Below, in pieces: positions 35,501 to 47,930 of a stretch of DNA of 56,637 nucleotides. The notes below the pieces were generated by a model that was given only the letters and a program-made list of their open reading frames with translations, searched no databases and was not told the DNA's origin. How positions within the stretch are numbered: the stretch's first letter is position 1; each line of letters begins with the position of its first letter. The translations under genes were made by a program, and so were the position numbers. Origin of the DNA: Rhizophagus sp. LPA8_4_AMF (Eukaryota; Glomeromycota; Glomeromycetes; Glomerales; Glomeraceae); NCBI GenBank assembly GCA_021464525.1, contig JADRCO010000082.1, positions 1 to 56,637 of the forward strand, written 5' to 3'.

Positions 35501-38500
35501 AAGCCAAGAGGTGGAGTTGCTGCTTTACTTGCTCAATCTAATGAAAAAACAATGGAGGAATTAAGAGCTGAATCGGTAAATTTTTTTTTTTTTTTGTTGT
35601 AATATTTGCCTATCAAGTATTAAACTTAATTTTTGCATTATAGTTTCCAAATCCTCCCGATATTATAGGAAAAATTTATTCATATTTATCACTATCAATA
35701 ACTAGCAATTTGGGGGTTCACCTAAATGGGGACTTTTCATTGTCTAGTGCAAGAAGTGGCGTTCTACAGTCTGACAACGGATTTTTACTAGCCGATTGTG
35801 ATGATGCAAAATGGAATAAATATATTATGCATGACCTTTTACCCGACTTACACGTTAAATTAATTGAATATATTGTGGGGCTTGAAGAAGCTCGGTACAA
35901 AGAGAATGAAGCAGATTTTGTATCACATACCATGAATAATTTTTGGCCTATTCCTGCTAGGGAAAATTCAATTACGGCGTACAAAAGTTATGGATTAAAC
36001 GTTATTAGAAAATTAGGCCTTAAAAGCAAAATTTTCTGGACCGGAGTTAATAATGGTCAATTTATTTCATTAAAAGATGCTAGAATTTTTGAGAAAGAGA
36101 AAGCAATAATTGTAGATATGTTGGTTAAATCAGGAATTTCAGCTGTGAAACTTGATAAAGATAAAATTGATCAACTTGATGAAATTAAGTCCACGAACAA
36201 TCCAAGATTTCCTTATGAACCTATAACCGGAAAATTAATTTGTAATGAATTACAAATGAGGAAATTTAAGTTTCCTTCTTTTAATACCGATTCATTATTC
36301 CAATTACTTGATTTTATTCTTCAAGATAAAAGTTCTTTTAAAAATCTTATCGGATTACCATTAGTTCCATTGAATGATGGATCAGTCGGTAAATTTGGTG
36401 AAGTTTATTATATCGGGAAAGATAAACACTTAAAATTGTTCCCAAAAATTGGGCCATCAAAAATTATCTCCATCGAATTACCAGTGAATCTACAGAAAAG
36501 TTTTAATGAAGAAGAATTTATTTCATGTACAAATATCAAAAAGTTTGATGCCTCGGTTGTTGTGGACCTCTTAATAGATGAATTACCGCTCGTAAAAAAA
36601 CTTGAGTGGGATCCTGATGGAGAACCTATCCCGAATAAAATTTGGCTTGATAAAATCTGGTCAATATTGAACAAATCAGCGGAAAATATAGATTTCAATG
36701 AACTTTCTAGATATCCACTTTTACCAATGGTTAACCCTTCCAATATGCTTATTTGCCTTGATATGAATAATCCACTTTTATACATTCCTGAGAATGGACA
36801 TGTTTTATATCCAATATTAGTAAAACTAGAAGTGCGTTTTACTAACATGTCATTTCATGAAAATGCTCACGAAAACCTCAAAAAATGTGTCGAAAAATGC
36901 ACTCCTATAAACATAATTAATGCTTTGAAGAGAGCATGTGCTTCTTCATTTTTGGATATGGAACAATTGTTTTATAAGAGTGATCTGGAAGTTGTGGACT
37001 ACGAAAAGCTTAGAGCATTTATTAAAGCGGAAATTGATACCTTGATTGGTGAGTTAAAGAAAACAATAAAAATTTTTTGTATTTTAATATTCTATATACT
37101 TACTTTTATTATCTTAATAGAGCATGGACAATACGATCAAAGCTTTATGGATACTTTAAAATCTTTACCCATATGGCCAATGCATTCTTCCGAAAATAAG
37201 TTCAATAATGCCATATCTGGAAATCTTCTTACTTACAAGCTTCCATTTTTTTCCTTTAATCAAGACACAAATTTCTACAGATGTGATGACGAGTCAGATT
37301 TCAATGTACTTACTAAATTGGGTGCTAATTCTGTAGATGAATTAGAATACATTAGACATTATATAGTACCAGCACTCGCTACACAATTTCCAGAACCTTC
37401 CGAAGAATATATTAATTTCTTGCAGAGTGTTTTATCTTTAGGGAATCGTAAAATCGAGCAATGTCTTAAATTGTATCAAGCAATACCAAATCAACCAGAT
37501 GAACAGTCAGTTTCTTCTTTAGTAAGGGCCGATACTTTATATGACTCGAATAATCCGTTGTTCCGCAGCATCTTTGCCAATACAGACAAATTTTTACCGC
37601 CAGAATTACAAAACAATCCTGCTTGTTTAGAAGCTCTAGGAAGAATGGATCTTAAACGTCAAGTAGATTATAACATATTTATCGAATGTGCATTAGAAAT
37701 TCAATCACAGAAATCACAGATCCAGTATGATAGATTTCAAGAAAATATGGTTAAAGATCGTGCAAAAATTTTAGTAAGATATTTATATGAACATACCAAT
37801 TCCTTAAACTTCAATAATGAACAATGGAAAAAAATTCTAGAAATCGAATTTGTTCCATCAGAGAAGAATCATCAAAATAATCATAATCAATTTTATCAAG
37901 GACAAAAAGAGACTTCAGGGTTTGAATCATTTGAAAAACTTTGTTCTCATAAATATAAGAAAATATGCTGGACTCAATGTCCACTATTTGATGAAAATGT
38001 TGAACCAACTACTAGTTTTAGTGAGAAGCATCCAGAAATTGGATTTCCAACTACAGAGAATATTATTGATCATTTGTTTATTATCGCGACAATGTGTAAA
38101 GAAGAAAAATGGAGTATAAATAACAAGAAGGAACTAAAAAATGGAATTAATGAAATTTATGAAATATTGAATGAACTTAGTAAAGATAAAAATCATAGTT
38201 TGTTGATTAAAACGAAAATTGGCCCCAAAAAGAAGATATTATTAAATGGTGATGATCCGTTCGATGAAAAAAGCTGGAAAGCAGGAGGAGAACTTGTACT
38301 TAGAATACAAGAAGATATCAAAGAGGGAATGCATAAAGTTAATGACTGCTTGATAGATTATGAGGAATTATTGGTTGCTCTTGGAGCCCGTAGAATAATA
38401 GAAATTGAGAAATTACGTCCGATAGTCGAAATTCATGATCAAAAAGACGTGTTGTTTAAATCTTTGCTGGACAAGCTTATAAGTCAATCCGACATTGAAT

Positions 38501-39161
38501 GTCAATGTAATGATGTTGTTTTTGTTGTTGGTAAAGAGAAAGTAAAAATTGGTGCTAGCAGATATGTGCTTTCGGGTACGTTAAATTGGTTTTAATTTAT
38601 TAAATAATATGTATTCTTCACTAATATTTGTTAAATTTTTTTTATATAGCTGTTTCAGAGCATTTTAAGAAGATGTTTTGTGGTGGTTTAAGAGAGTCGA
38701 TAATGAGAGATGTTGAGATTCCAGTAGAAGAAGTTAAACCAGATACATTCTGGATATTACTTCGATGGTTGTACGGGCAATCTTTTGAAGATGCAGCAAA
38801 ATCTGTTTTACGCAAGCGTGAAGATTTTACATTGGAAGAAGAAAGTTATGAATCTTACTATTTAACATTTTTGTTAGATCTTTTAAAAATAACGGATTAT
38901 TATGGTGTTAAACTCAAAGATGAAGTAGAAAGCAAAATTATAAGTGGCCCATATATTAGCGTCATTAATGTTTGTGAATGCTTAGAATGGTCAAAGAATT
39001 CCAAAGCAACTCGATTAAAAGATTACTGTAAAAAGTATATTAAATCAAATAGGGAGCTTGTTTTAGAACAAAAACTAGAATATCACGCAAATGCTTCGGA
39101 TATACAAGAAGAAGAAGAACAAACGAGGATGTTAGAGTTATTGTTGTCAGATGATTATTAG
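29595..39161 (+). CDS. Double sacsin-type ATPase protein with C-terminal BTB
   Basis: Twelve exons: 29595-29967, 30056-30858, 30936-30986, 31077-32263, 32354-34149, 34230-34297, 34367-34405, 34484-35395, 35504-35575, 35644-37048, 37121-38575 and 38650-39161. The coding total is 8,673 bases, 2,890 residues, and every junction keeps frame. Two sacsin-type HSP90-like (GHKL) ATPase modules are visible. Module 1 has N-box REILQNSDDA (about 41-50), QGPALLAKNN, GVGFNSIYHITD (about 127) and FKGTLFRYPLR. Module 2, after a LTTRIKNIL linker, has REFLQNADDA (about 1435-1444), QGPAIWIYN, KFGIGFNCAYHFTD (about 1512) and FEGTLFRLPLR. Each is followed by about 1,000 residues of sacsin-like helical region. 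The C-terminus (from about 2698) is a BTB/POZ domain: DVVFVVG...GASRYVLS then SEHFKKMF. Sacsin is a chaperone-linked protein; BTB often recruits CUL3 ubiquitin ligase, so a quality-control adaptor role is a reasonable inference. Confidence 0.88.
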
Positions 39162-40133
39162 CTATGTATGAATTAGCTATGTAGGAATTTATTCAGCTTA
39201 TTTAGTTTATTTTATCATATTTTTAGTATTTGGTTGTAATCTTAGTTTAAATTGGTATTTATTTTTTTTTTATAATTATATTATCGGTTTTTATTTTCTG
39301 CGCACCTGAGCAAAATTTCAGGGTGCGCATAAATTTATTAACACCAAGTAAATTTAAAATTTAAAATTTTACGCATGTATAAAAATCAATAATAAAAATT
39401 TTAAAAAATTTAGCAATTAAGAGAGGTTTATCAGTGCAACACAATACCGTTTACAAAAAATGAATATTAGCTTGCAAATGCGTAATACATACCTTAATAA
39501 GATTAGTACAGTACTTTGACAGTTTTATTTTATGATTATATTGGATTCAGTTTGTGTGCCACATAGGTGTCCCCGCATACGCATGATTAAAAAATTGTTA
39601 TTTTCATTAAATCAAAGGAAATATGAAAGAAGTCACAAATAACACGGGAGAAACTGAGATCTTAGTATTGTTTAAAAAAAGCACTAATTTATGATTCTAT
39701 TATAGGAGCCAGTCACATAAGCTAACTCTCTTCCAGCAGGAAAGCGAGTTCTTCTTAATATCTGCCTCTAATAACTAATCTTCTACTAAATAAAAGGAGC
39801 CAATAAAATAAAATAATAAGGAAAGTTTAAAAGGAATTTCATATCAGTTAAATAGTTTAATTATCAAGAAATTACTCTGTATAAATAAATTTGAATTATG
39901 TAACGCGTTAAACTTGTAGAAAAATCATATCATGAATGCCGATCAGTTCTATCGATTATCAAAGTTATTGTTCGTAGAAAAAATTTTGGGAAAATGAAAA
40001 AATGGATTATATACAGTAAGTAGTAATGCAAGAAAGTTTATATTTAACGTTAATGTTAATGTTTATGTAAGCGTTTCGTTAGTTGAATGTTAACCGTTAA
40101 CGCGAAGCCCGTTTTTGCGTTCTAAAAAAAATA

Positions 40134-40319
40134 TCATAGAATTACTGTACCAGATTCATGCTTCAGAATATTTGCATCAAGATTAGAAATTGGAAAATTA
40201 ATTTTTATTGTAGGGATTCTTGATGAAATACTATTTGTTGAAGCAAAAAGAATTGATTTGTTTGGATGATTTTCCGGTGATTGACTAAAAATTAATTTCA
40301 AAACTCCATTTTTACGCAC
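40134..40319 (-). other. Short frame, possible gene remnant
   Basis: A 61-codon minus-strand frame, opened from a non-ATG codon, reading ...VLKLIFSQSPENHP...SSRIPTIKINFPISNL... and ending in HESGTVIL. Its composition is more protein-like than the surroundings, but there is no ATG, no clear splice partner and no motif. It may be an exon of a lost gene or chance. Confidence 0.2.
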
Positions 40320-41133
40320 TCAACAAAAGTTTTAAATTTAATTAGTTAGTAATAAAAAATAGAATTTGCTACGCGAGTTTGTTATGATAACAATACTACT
40401 AAAAAATTACATTTTTTTTTTACATATAAATTAAGTAAATAAAATATCCATCTTGTCCATTCCATTAAATTTATTAAAAATTTGACAAATTATATATTAA
40501 ATCGTATATTTGATTATATAACCACTAAGCCACATTTTTTATCTTAATTGCTATATAAAAAATTAAAATTTTATTGGTAACCGGATATTTTTTTGTAGTG
40601 TAAATATGATCTTTTGTCATGCATAATCATGCATATTTTGACCGGGTCAAGAAAGTAAGTCATATAGGATCAAGAATGTAATTACACAATAAAAATTAAT
40701 TTATAAAGGGTAATCTAAATATGTCCTAAAATTACATATATACTATATTCATCTTCAAACCATCTTTACTTCTAGAAGGTTTTTTAGTGTGAAAGTTATT
40801 GATAAAAAAAATGACTTTATTTAATAAATTGAATAATTTTTTTTTCTTGATCAGCTACTTGACTGCAAAATAAACATTAACGCGTTATTATTTAGAACGG
40901 ATCAAGAGCAACAAAATAATGATATATTTTATTTTCATATTTTTTTCATTAATACGTACAGGATCAAGAACGTAATTTTTGCTGTGATGTGTAACATGAC
41001 TGTCAAATAAGATATTCTTTAAATTAATTAAATTTATCATAATTTAGCATAATATAGCCAACGAAAATAATCCGGATTTCATTACAATAATTTACTAATC
41101 AATAGTTCAATCCATAATAAATTTCCAGAAGAC

Positions 41134-42170
41134 CCAGAAATATATATACAGAGGTAGGGTACAGATGCGCGTCGCCATCATAGTGGAGTTAGACGAAGTA
41201 AAGTTTTGATTTGCGTACAATTTAATGTTAGACCATCAAGATTGCGAACTTTTTTCAAAATTTTTATATCTAAAAATTAGTTTTCGTATTTTTAGCTATA
41301 ATATATTACTGTACTGTAATATTTAGTATTAATTGAAGGAAATTTCTAGAGTTGAAAAGTGAAATTTTGACTATTTTTGATAAATATTATTAAAAAAAAT
41401 GATATTAAAGTGTCATGTGATCATCAGGTGTTGGTCCGGAGTTGATCGATGGTCCGAAACTGAATGGTGTTACGAAAGTTAAACATGTTTAACATGATTG
41501 ACATATCGAATATATAAAATTTATTAAATATATAAAACATATATAATTTATTAGATAGATAAAACTTATAAAATTTATTAAATATATGTAATATGTTGAA
41601 TTTGTTAAATGTATTTTATATGTTAAATCTATTAGATATAGCAGATATTTATTACATGTAAATTTCATTATAAATATAGGTCAAATTTTTTGTAGTAATA
41701 TTTCTTTCAGATAACAAGATTACGATAATTAATAAAAATCTTATTAAAAGTAATATAGGTTTGTCTCAATTATTGGGAGATCCTTTATTCGTGTTGAGAG
41801 TATATGCCGACGAACTGAGCTATACTACACGTCTGATTGGATATTTTTCGTTGTATCGTTTATTTACAAACTGTTTAATACATATACCTTCTGCTTACAT
41901 AAATAAATCACTTGCTTATATTACTAAGCGTTAAAGAACTGACATTAACAATAGAATAAATTTTATTTTTTCACATTAGTATTTGGTTTATAAATAATAT
42001 AGAAGCCATGATGATAAAATAATTAATATGAATTTAATGTCTGAAATTTTATTTGCGTATTTTTGCAGGATTTTCAATACCAGGTGACAATTATGCATAT
42101 ACAAAGTCTCTACGTACAGCTCATAGTAAAAAAAAATTTCGCCACCTGACCCCTCTATATATATTTCTGG
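41134..42170. mobile_element. Candidate 1-kb element with terminal inverted repeats
   Basis: CCAGAAATATATATA at 41134-41148 is the exact reverse complement of 42156-42170, and the next 15-20 bases inward are still partly complementary (AGAGGTAGGGT against GAGGGGTCAGGT). Inside I see no transposase frame, only AT-rich sequence and a short frame at 42053-42241. It could be a non-autonomous DNA transposon. The TA-rich core of the match lowers my confidence. Confidence 0.4.
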
Positions 42171-42382
42171 ATCCTATTATTTGTATGCACTATTTAAAAA
42201 TAAAATGGTTTAAGTTTATTGATCCCAATACGAAGCAATGAATTGTTGCTAGTAAATATAAAATATCTATTCTTTTGCAAAACTCGCCCTAATTTGTGTA
42301 ATTCATTCAGTTATTGAACATGACAGCAATATTTTAAGTGGTTATTGCTATTATGAGAAAATTGTTAATTAATTCATTTAAT

Positions 42383-42540
42383 TCATACTAATTCATCTAA
42401 TTCACATAATACGTCTGACTCATATAATGCATCTAATTCATCTAATTCACATAATCCGTCTGACTCATATAATTCATCTAATTCATATAATTCATTTAAT
42501 TCATCATTTAATTCATTTAATTCATTTAATTCATATAAGG
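42383..42540. repeat. Coding minisatellite (AATTCATCT type)
   Basis: Degenerate repeats of AATTCAT(C/T)T with a larger unit of about 54 bases (AATTCACATAAT(A/C)CGTCTG ... CATCTAATTCAT) occurring twice, at about 42401 and 42446. All units keep the reading frame of the kinase-Sel1 gene and encode its ELxELD tail. The complementary strand is also open over this stretch, which is an artefact of the repeat. Confidence 0.8.
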
Positions 42541-44680
42541 CATCTTGATATCCTTGTTCGGCAGATTTTTTATACCAATAAATTGCTTGATTTATATTCT
42601 TTTCAACTCCTTTTCCATTTTCATACATAAAAGCAAGATTATATTGAGCTAAATAATTTCCTGAATTTGTAGCCTTTTGAAATAATTCAAATGCCTTTTG
42701 ATTATCAATACTGATTCCAATTCCATCTCTATAACACCATCCTAAATTACATGTTCCAAGTAAATTTCCTAAATTCGCAGATCTTTGAAAACATTCAAAC
42801 GCTTTTTGTTCATCAGTATCAGTTACGATTCCATTTATGTAACAATTTCCTAGATTATACATTCCACGTGCACTTCCTAATTTTGCAGCTTTTTGAAATA
42901 GTTCAAATGCTTTTTGATTATCAATGCTAGTACCAATTCCTCTTTTATAACAATATCCCAGACTAATCATTCCAAATACATTTTCTGAATTTGCTGCATT
43001 TTGATATAATTCAAATGCCTTTTGTTTATTAACATTAATTTCAATTCCATAATGATTAAATGCTCCAAGTAAATAAACAGAATTAGAATCATTCTGATTA
43101 TTTAATAACCAATCATAAATTTCTTGTGGAGTTATATCATGATTATTAAGATAATTAACAATCTTATATTTTCTCATTTCTATTTCTATATCTTCAAGAA
43201 GGAAAATTATTTCATTAACCATTGGCTCAAAGTCATTTGTAATTAGATTTGATGAAATTAAAGGTTCTATTTCTTTAATATGAATCCTACTAAAATTTTG
43301 AATAATTTGGGACATTTTCTCATGTAATGAATTATTAATAATATTTTCAGGAACTTCATTATTTGATTTAAGTGACCGTTTACTACTTGATAATTGAATA
43401 TCTGCATTATAATCATTTTGCTGAAAATCTGAAATAATTGCATTTAATTTAGCAACGACCTGGTTGATAGTTGGACGATTATCTGGTTCATTATTCCAGC
43501 AATCTAAATATGAAATAATCCTATAATTAATTAATTTTTATTTTTAAATCATAAGTAAATTTAATTATATTTACCAGTATAGATTTTTATGTAATCTTCA
43601 GGTGTATTTGGAATGGATTTTTCTCTAAGACCTTGTGATAATTCCATAGCCAAATTAACGTCATATGGTTTATTATAAAAAGGTGGCTGGCCACTAGATA
43701 TTTCCCATAAGAGTATGCCAATACTGTAGACATCACTCTTTTTATTTAATGAATATATTTGTAATTGATTGTTACTATCTCTTTTTCTATTAAATATTTG
43801 TGGATCAACATAGGTAACCATTTCAAATAATTTTGATTGAATATTCGATGATTCTTCAATCCTTTTTGATAATCCAAAGTCAATCAATTTGATGGTATTA
43901 TTATGAATCAATACATTATTAGGGTGCTATTATTAAATGCAATAAATAAAATAAATAATTGTATTATATATATAATCTTATAGAATAATCTAATAAACTT
44001 TAAATAAATATATAAATAACTTACCAAATCACGATGCACTATTTCTTTATCATGTAAGTATGATATAACATTAGCTAACTGAAATGCCAAATTTAACTTA
44101 TTATTCCAAGTGAGATTTTCAAAATGTTCACTTAAATATTTTCGAAGGGTACCACTATCTGCATATTCCATCACTAATAAATATTTATTTGAATCGTCAC
44201 TTTGGTTTTCTTTTGATAGAAAAAAAAATAAAAATATTTTAGATTTTTTTTTCAGTTTAATTAAAATAATGTTTTAAAATATTCATAATACCTGTTGTAA
44301 TGCCATAAAAACGAATAATATTCTCATGGAAATTTATTTCATGTTGAAGTTTAAGCTAAATCATAAATAAAAATTGTAAATTAGAAATATAATTAATATA
44401 TTAGCATAACGTAAAGAAAGAAATAGTTATTTATTACTTCATTAACAATTTCTTTAGCTATGATATTAAAATCAAAAAAAGATTTCAATGCTAAGTAACT
44501 ATGAGAATTTTTCCAATTTGCACGATAGACTTTTCCAAAACTTTCAAAACCGATTTCTTGAATATGATTAAAATGTTTATAATCATAATATTTAATTTGT
44601 TTTTTCGCAATAGACTCTTCAATCCAATTAATCCACTCATTTGAATTACCAATAATTTTAATTTCTGAGTTGTCAGACAT
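42383..44680 (-). CDS. Protein kinase-Sel1 repeat fusion with ELxELD tail
   Basis: Five exons on the minus strand: 44680-44438, 44355-44292, 44209-44025, 43926-43575 and 43503-42383, giving 654 residues, phases 0, 1, 0, 1. The exon 5 acceptor is the AG after CATATTT; the upstream AG at 43517 would hit a stop. Kinase domain (about 38-310): glycine loop IGFESFGKV, K66 in LALKSF, HRDLHPNN (161-168), IDFGLSK (D180), and DCWNNEPDNRP. APE is replaced by YVDPQ, as usual for this family. The catalytic set is complete. Five Sel1 repeats (about 422-582; signature LGxCYxxGIG...KAFELFQKA) form a protein-binding solenoid. The last 60 or so residues are a low-complexity ELNEL/ELDEL tail encoded by a DNA tandem repeat. 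It is the paralogue of the gene at 52019-54918. Confidence 0.88.
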
Positions 44681-47157
44681 TTTAGATATCGATATTGTTT
44701 AAGTACAGAAATTTTTTTGTTTTGAAAGTTATGTTTGAAGTAGTTGGAAAAGAAAAAGTGTAATGAAGGTACTATATATTCTACACAAAGGTGATACGAA
44801 TGACCGGATGTCGTGACAACGTACAACAATAGTTTATAGAAATTTGTGTAACATCAAACAAAATGCAGAAAAAAAATGAGGCTAATCGTTATTCGTTAGC
44901 CAATAATGTTACATATTGTGAACCTATACAATTATATCTGTCATTTTTATTTTATTATTTTAATAATTAATATTAGGAATAAGCATGCGACAGAGGTGTA
45001 AACTTACTTAAATTTGTGTAAAGATGCGTAAGCTTGTGTAAGTTTCTTATGAAATTTACGTGAACTTGTGTAAACATACACCCCCCATCGCAAGACATTC
45101 TTGCATCTAAGATAAGTTCCAGTTGTTTTCGTCCTTTTAAATATTTTTATTCTTCTAATTCACTCTATCTGCGACAGATTGTTTTATGCTGCTTTTCTTT
45201 TTTTTTGAAACTTTGTTAATCGGCCTTACATTTTACTGAATTTATTTTATCATTAGAGTTTCGCCTGGCTATAAAAAATAACATAAAATTATGATTAAGT
45301 TTCCGAAAAATACCTCCAAGGTTTAATTTAATTTATTTCTTAAAAAAAATAAAAAAATAAAATAAAAATAAAAATTAATAACTTGAAAACCATGATTAAT
45401 GATTTATACCATATGAAAATAATCCACATTTTATTTAGTATTTATATTATTTTGAATTTATTTAAAAATATATTACTTGTAATGCGTCATATTATTATAC
45501 TAGTAGCTAACTAGATAGTGATGACAACTTAAACTGAAACCAACTGTTAAAATTGGTTTGACATTTATTATTTTGCTACAATTGTTAAAAGCTATTAATA
45601 AAATTTTATTATGTTTAAGTCTTTAAAAGTCATAAAATTAATGTGCTGACTGTATCTAATGTAAAAGTGTTTCTCAAGTTATTCCTAGTAAAACTTCGTT
45701 AGAACAAAGAGATCTACGTTAAAATAGTATTTAAAGGGTACTCTGATAAAATTTCTCATAAATCATATACTGTATATATATACTATTTTACACATAGTAT
45801 AAATAGTTTGTAATAATAGATCAAAATGGAAAACCATTCAAAATCTCAACGATCAGAACAGTTGGACGTATGAGTAGGTGCGAATTTTAGGGTTTTGTGC
45901 ATCCAAGGAATAGCCGAAAGGGTGAACTGTTATGATCAGGAATCGTTGTAAGGTTAACCACTTCAGTTGTATAGGTTTGATCTGTCAATAATGACATACG
46001 TGTACTGAAGGCTGCAAACACTTATTAATGTTTTTAATTACAAGTAATGCTGATGATGATACTACCCGCCCATTTGTGTAGAATTTATAAATCGCAATTA
46101 ATATTTTTAAAGCAAGCAGTTGTCACAAAGTTATTGAATTTAAATTGTTGTTACGATGAAGGGGAGCAAGATCACGTGATTTACAATATGTTTCGTGTTA
46201 TTCAATACACACGTCTAATAAAACATTGTAAAAAAAGTACTAAATATAAAAAAAAATACTTGCTTTTCCACTTTTTGAAACCTGAAAGTTCACTAAGAAA
46301 TATTATATTTTGAAGGAAATATCAAAAGAAGTTCCAAAAAAGTTTTACCATTAAATTTATATGATAAAATGCTTTTTTCAAAAAGTTTATTATTAATTTA
46401 TTGCTATTTATAATTTATAAGTATGTTTTCATGTATTTTTATACAATATAACATCTAAACCATTCATAATTATCTAAACTAAAGTGCGCCACGATAGTCA
46501 TATTTAATTCACGTGACTACACACTCCCCTTTTGACTAAAAAAATTCATTTTTTAATAAAATAGAATGTATGAACCAAATATATAATAAACAAAATATAT
46601 AGCGTGTGAAAATAAAAAAAAAATGAATAAGAAATAGCGAACTCTTATCTATTATAAATATGATCATCTGTTCTGCAAACTTATTAGACGTAACTGTGAC
46701 GTAATTAGTTAAGTCATATGTCGTAACTAGTTAAGTTCTATAAAGACGTATGGACGTAATTTCAAAATATAAATTATTTTAAAATATTATGGTTAGAATA
46801 AAAAGCGTGTACTGTTACAAGAAAGACCTTGCTAAAAATTTAATAAAGCGGAGTAAAATGAAATCTGTTTAATACATATATGAAAAATGAATTTAAATCA
46901 TTCGGGATTGTTGCTTATAAATTATAATTAAATGTCTGAAATATTCAGGAGTCAAATTTTTGAATAAAGTGTTGGCATGAGTTAATCATCGTCTATAAAT
47001 TTAATATGAAGTTATTATATTAATATACATATTTACCTTGATCCAAACCTAAAAAGGTAAAAGAACGAAAAAAAAAATTAAAAAACTAAAATTTCGGCAA
47101 AAAAATATCGAAAAAAAGATTTCGGTTTCGAAAGATTAATTAAAAAGGGGTCGTCTA

Positions 47158-47310
47158 AAGCCGTATTCAATCCATGTGATTTTTCATATTAATAGAGGCG
47201 TGACAAATAAAATTTCACACCGTGTCCTCAGTATAAATAGTAAAAATAGAATTCAGGGATGTGATGTAGAGGGATGAAATTTTTAAAAATCGCGGTATCG
47301 AATACGGCTT
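47158..47310. mobile_element. MITE-like element, arms AAGCCGTATTC
   Basis: A 153-base segment starting AAGCCGTATTC and ending GAATACGGCTT (11-bp perfect inverted ends). Complementarity partly continues inward (GATTTTT at about 47178 against AAAAATC at 47285). No coding content. I cannot see a target-site duplication. Confidence 0.6.
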
Positions 47311-47501
47311 GGTTTGGGTGCAGACATATCGCGCATTTTCATGTTACACAATTCAAATTATTTATACGGGATTAATTATCGAGTATATATAATATATATT
47401 TTTAGACGTAATAATTTGTAACAATTAAAACTTTTATAGATTAGTATTTCGCAAGAATGATGTAAAAATTAATATATTTTAATTAATTAGAAATACTATA
47501 A

Positions 47502-47788
47502 TTAACCGGGGTTACTTTAACATCTATATATAATTATGTAAATTTGAAAATTAAGAATATTACGTAATTATCTTATACTAAATAAATAAAGAGTAATAAT
47601 TAAATGTATTGCTCTTTGATTTCCGAAGCAGTATTGTCTTTAATAATCAAAGTGCAGTGCGAAGCTATTGGCAAATTATAAGAACACAACTAAGTAATTT
47701 TGGTGATTCCAATATCACGTGCTGTTTAACTGTATCACTGGTGAAATCACTGGGAAATAACACCTACAGTGGTTTCAACCCCGGTTAA
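47502..47788. mobile_element. MITE-like element, arms TTAACCGGGGTT
   Basis: A 287-base segment with perfect 12-bp inverted ends, TTAACCGGGGTT at 47502 and AACCCCGGTTAA ending at 47788. The interior includes ATATCACGTG at about 47713 and no open frame. It is likely a non-autonomous DNA element. Confidence 0.65.
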
Positions 47789-47930
47789 AATTAGAATAAT
47801 AATTCGCAAAATTTAATGAATTATTATTAACATTTAAATTTTTTATTCTGAGTTTATTAGTTAGAAAAAATAAATTTCAGTTTTTTGCTTATATTAATAT
47901 AAAAATGTAATTTTTTACACTTAAATTGTA

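Larger units (their letters stand above)
39162..42382. other. Gene-poor 3.2-kb spacer
   Basis: No gene that I can support. There is a 61-codon minus-strand frame (40134-40319), a candidate terminal-inverted-repeat element (41134-42170), and direct repeats of the words GGATCAAGAA/GTAATT near 40665 and 40970. The rest is AT-rich. Both flanking genes have their 3' ends here. Confidence 0.5.

Noticed and set aside
36408..36848. 146-codon minus-strand frame
   Set aside because: Antisense shadow of the second sacsin-like region.
34574..38595. Second sacsin module as a separate gene starting at the ATG at 34574
   Set aside because: The N-box lies upstream of this ATG, and exons from the first module join in frame through 34230-34405, so one gene fits better.
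29595..39161. CRISPR arrays, bacterial operons, ribosomal RNA genes
   Set aside because: No regularly spaced direct repeats with unique spacers and no rRNA-like sequence anywhere in the window; spliced genes show it is eukaryotic nuclear DNA.
41803..41825. tRNA gene suggested by TAGCTCAGTTCG on the minus strand
   Set aside because: No matching T-arm or acceptor stem follows, so it is at best a tRNA-derived relic.
42053..42241. 62-codon plus-strand frame
   Set aside because: It overlaps the terminal inverted repeat of the candidate element, opens on a non-ATG codon and has no motif; probably chance.
42427..42630. Plus-strand frame reading as His/Ile/Leu repeats
   Set aside because: Antisense shadow of the coding minisatellite in the kinase-Sel1 gene.
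46047..46313. 88-codon plus-strand frame
   Set aside because: Low-complexity Lys/Leu/Tyr content typical of AT-rich DNA; no start context and no motif.
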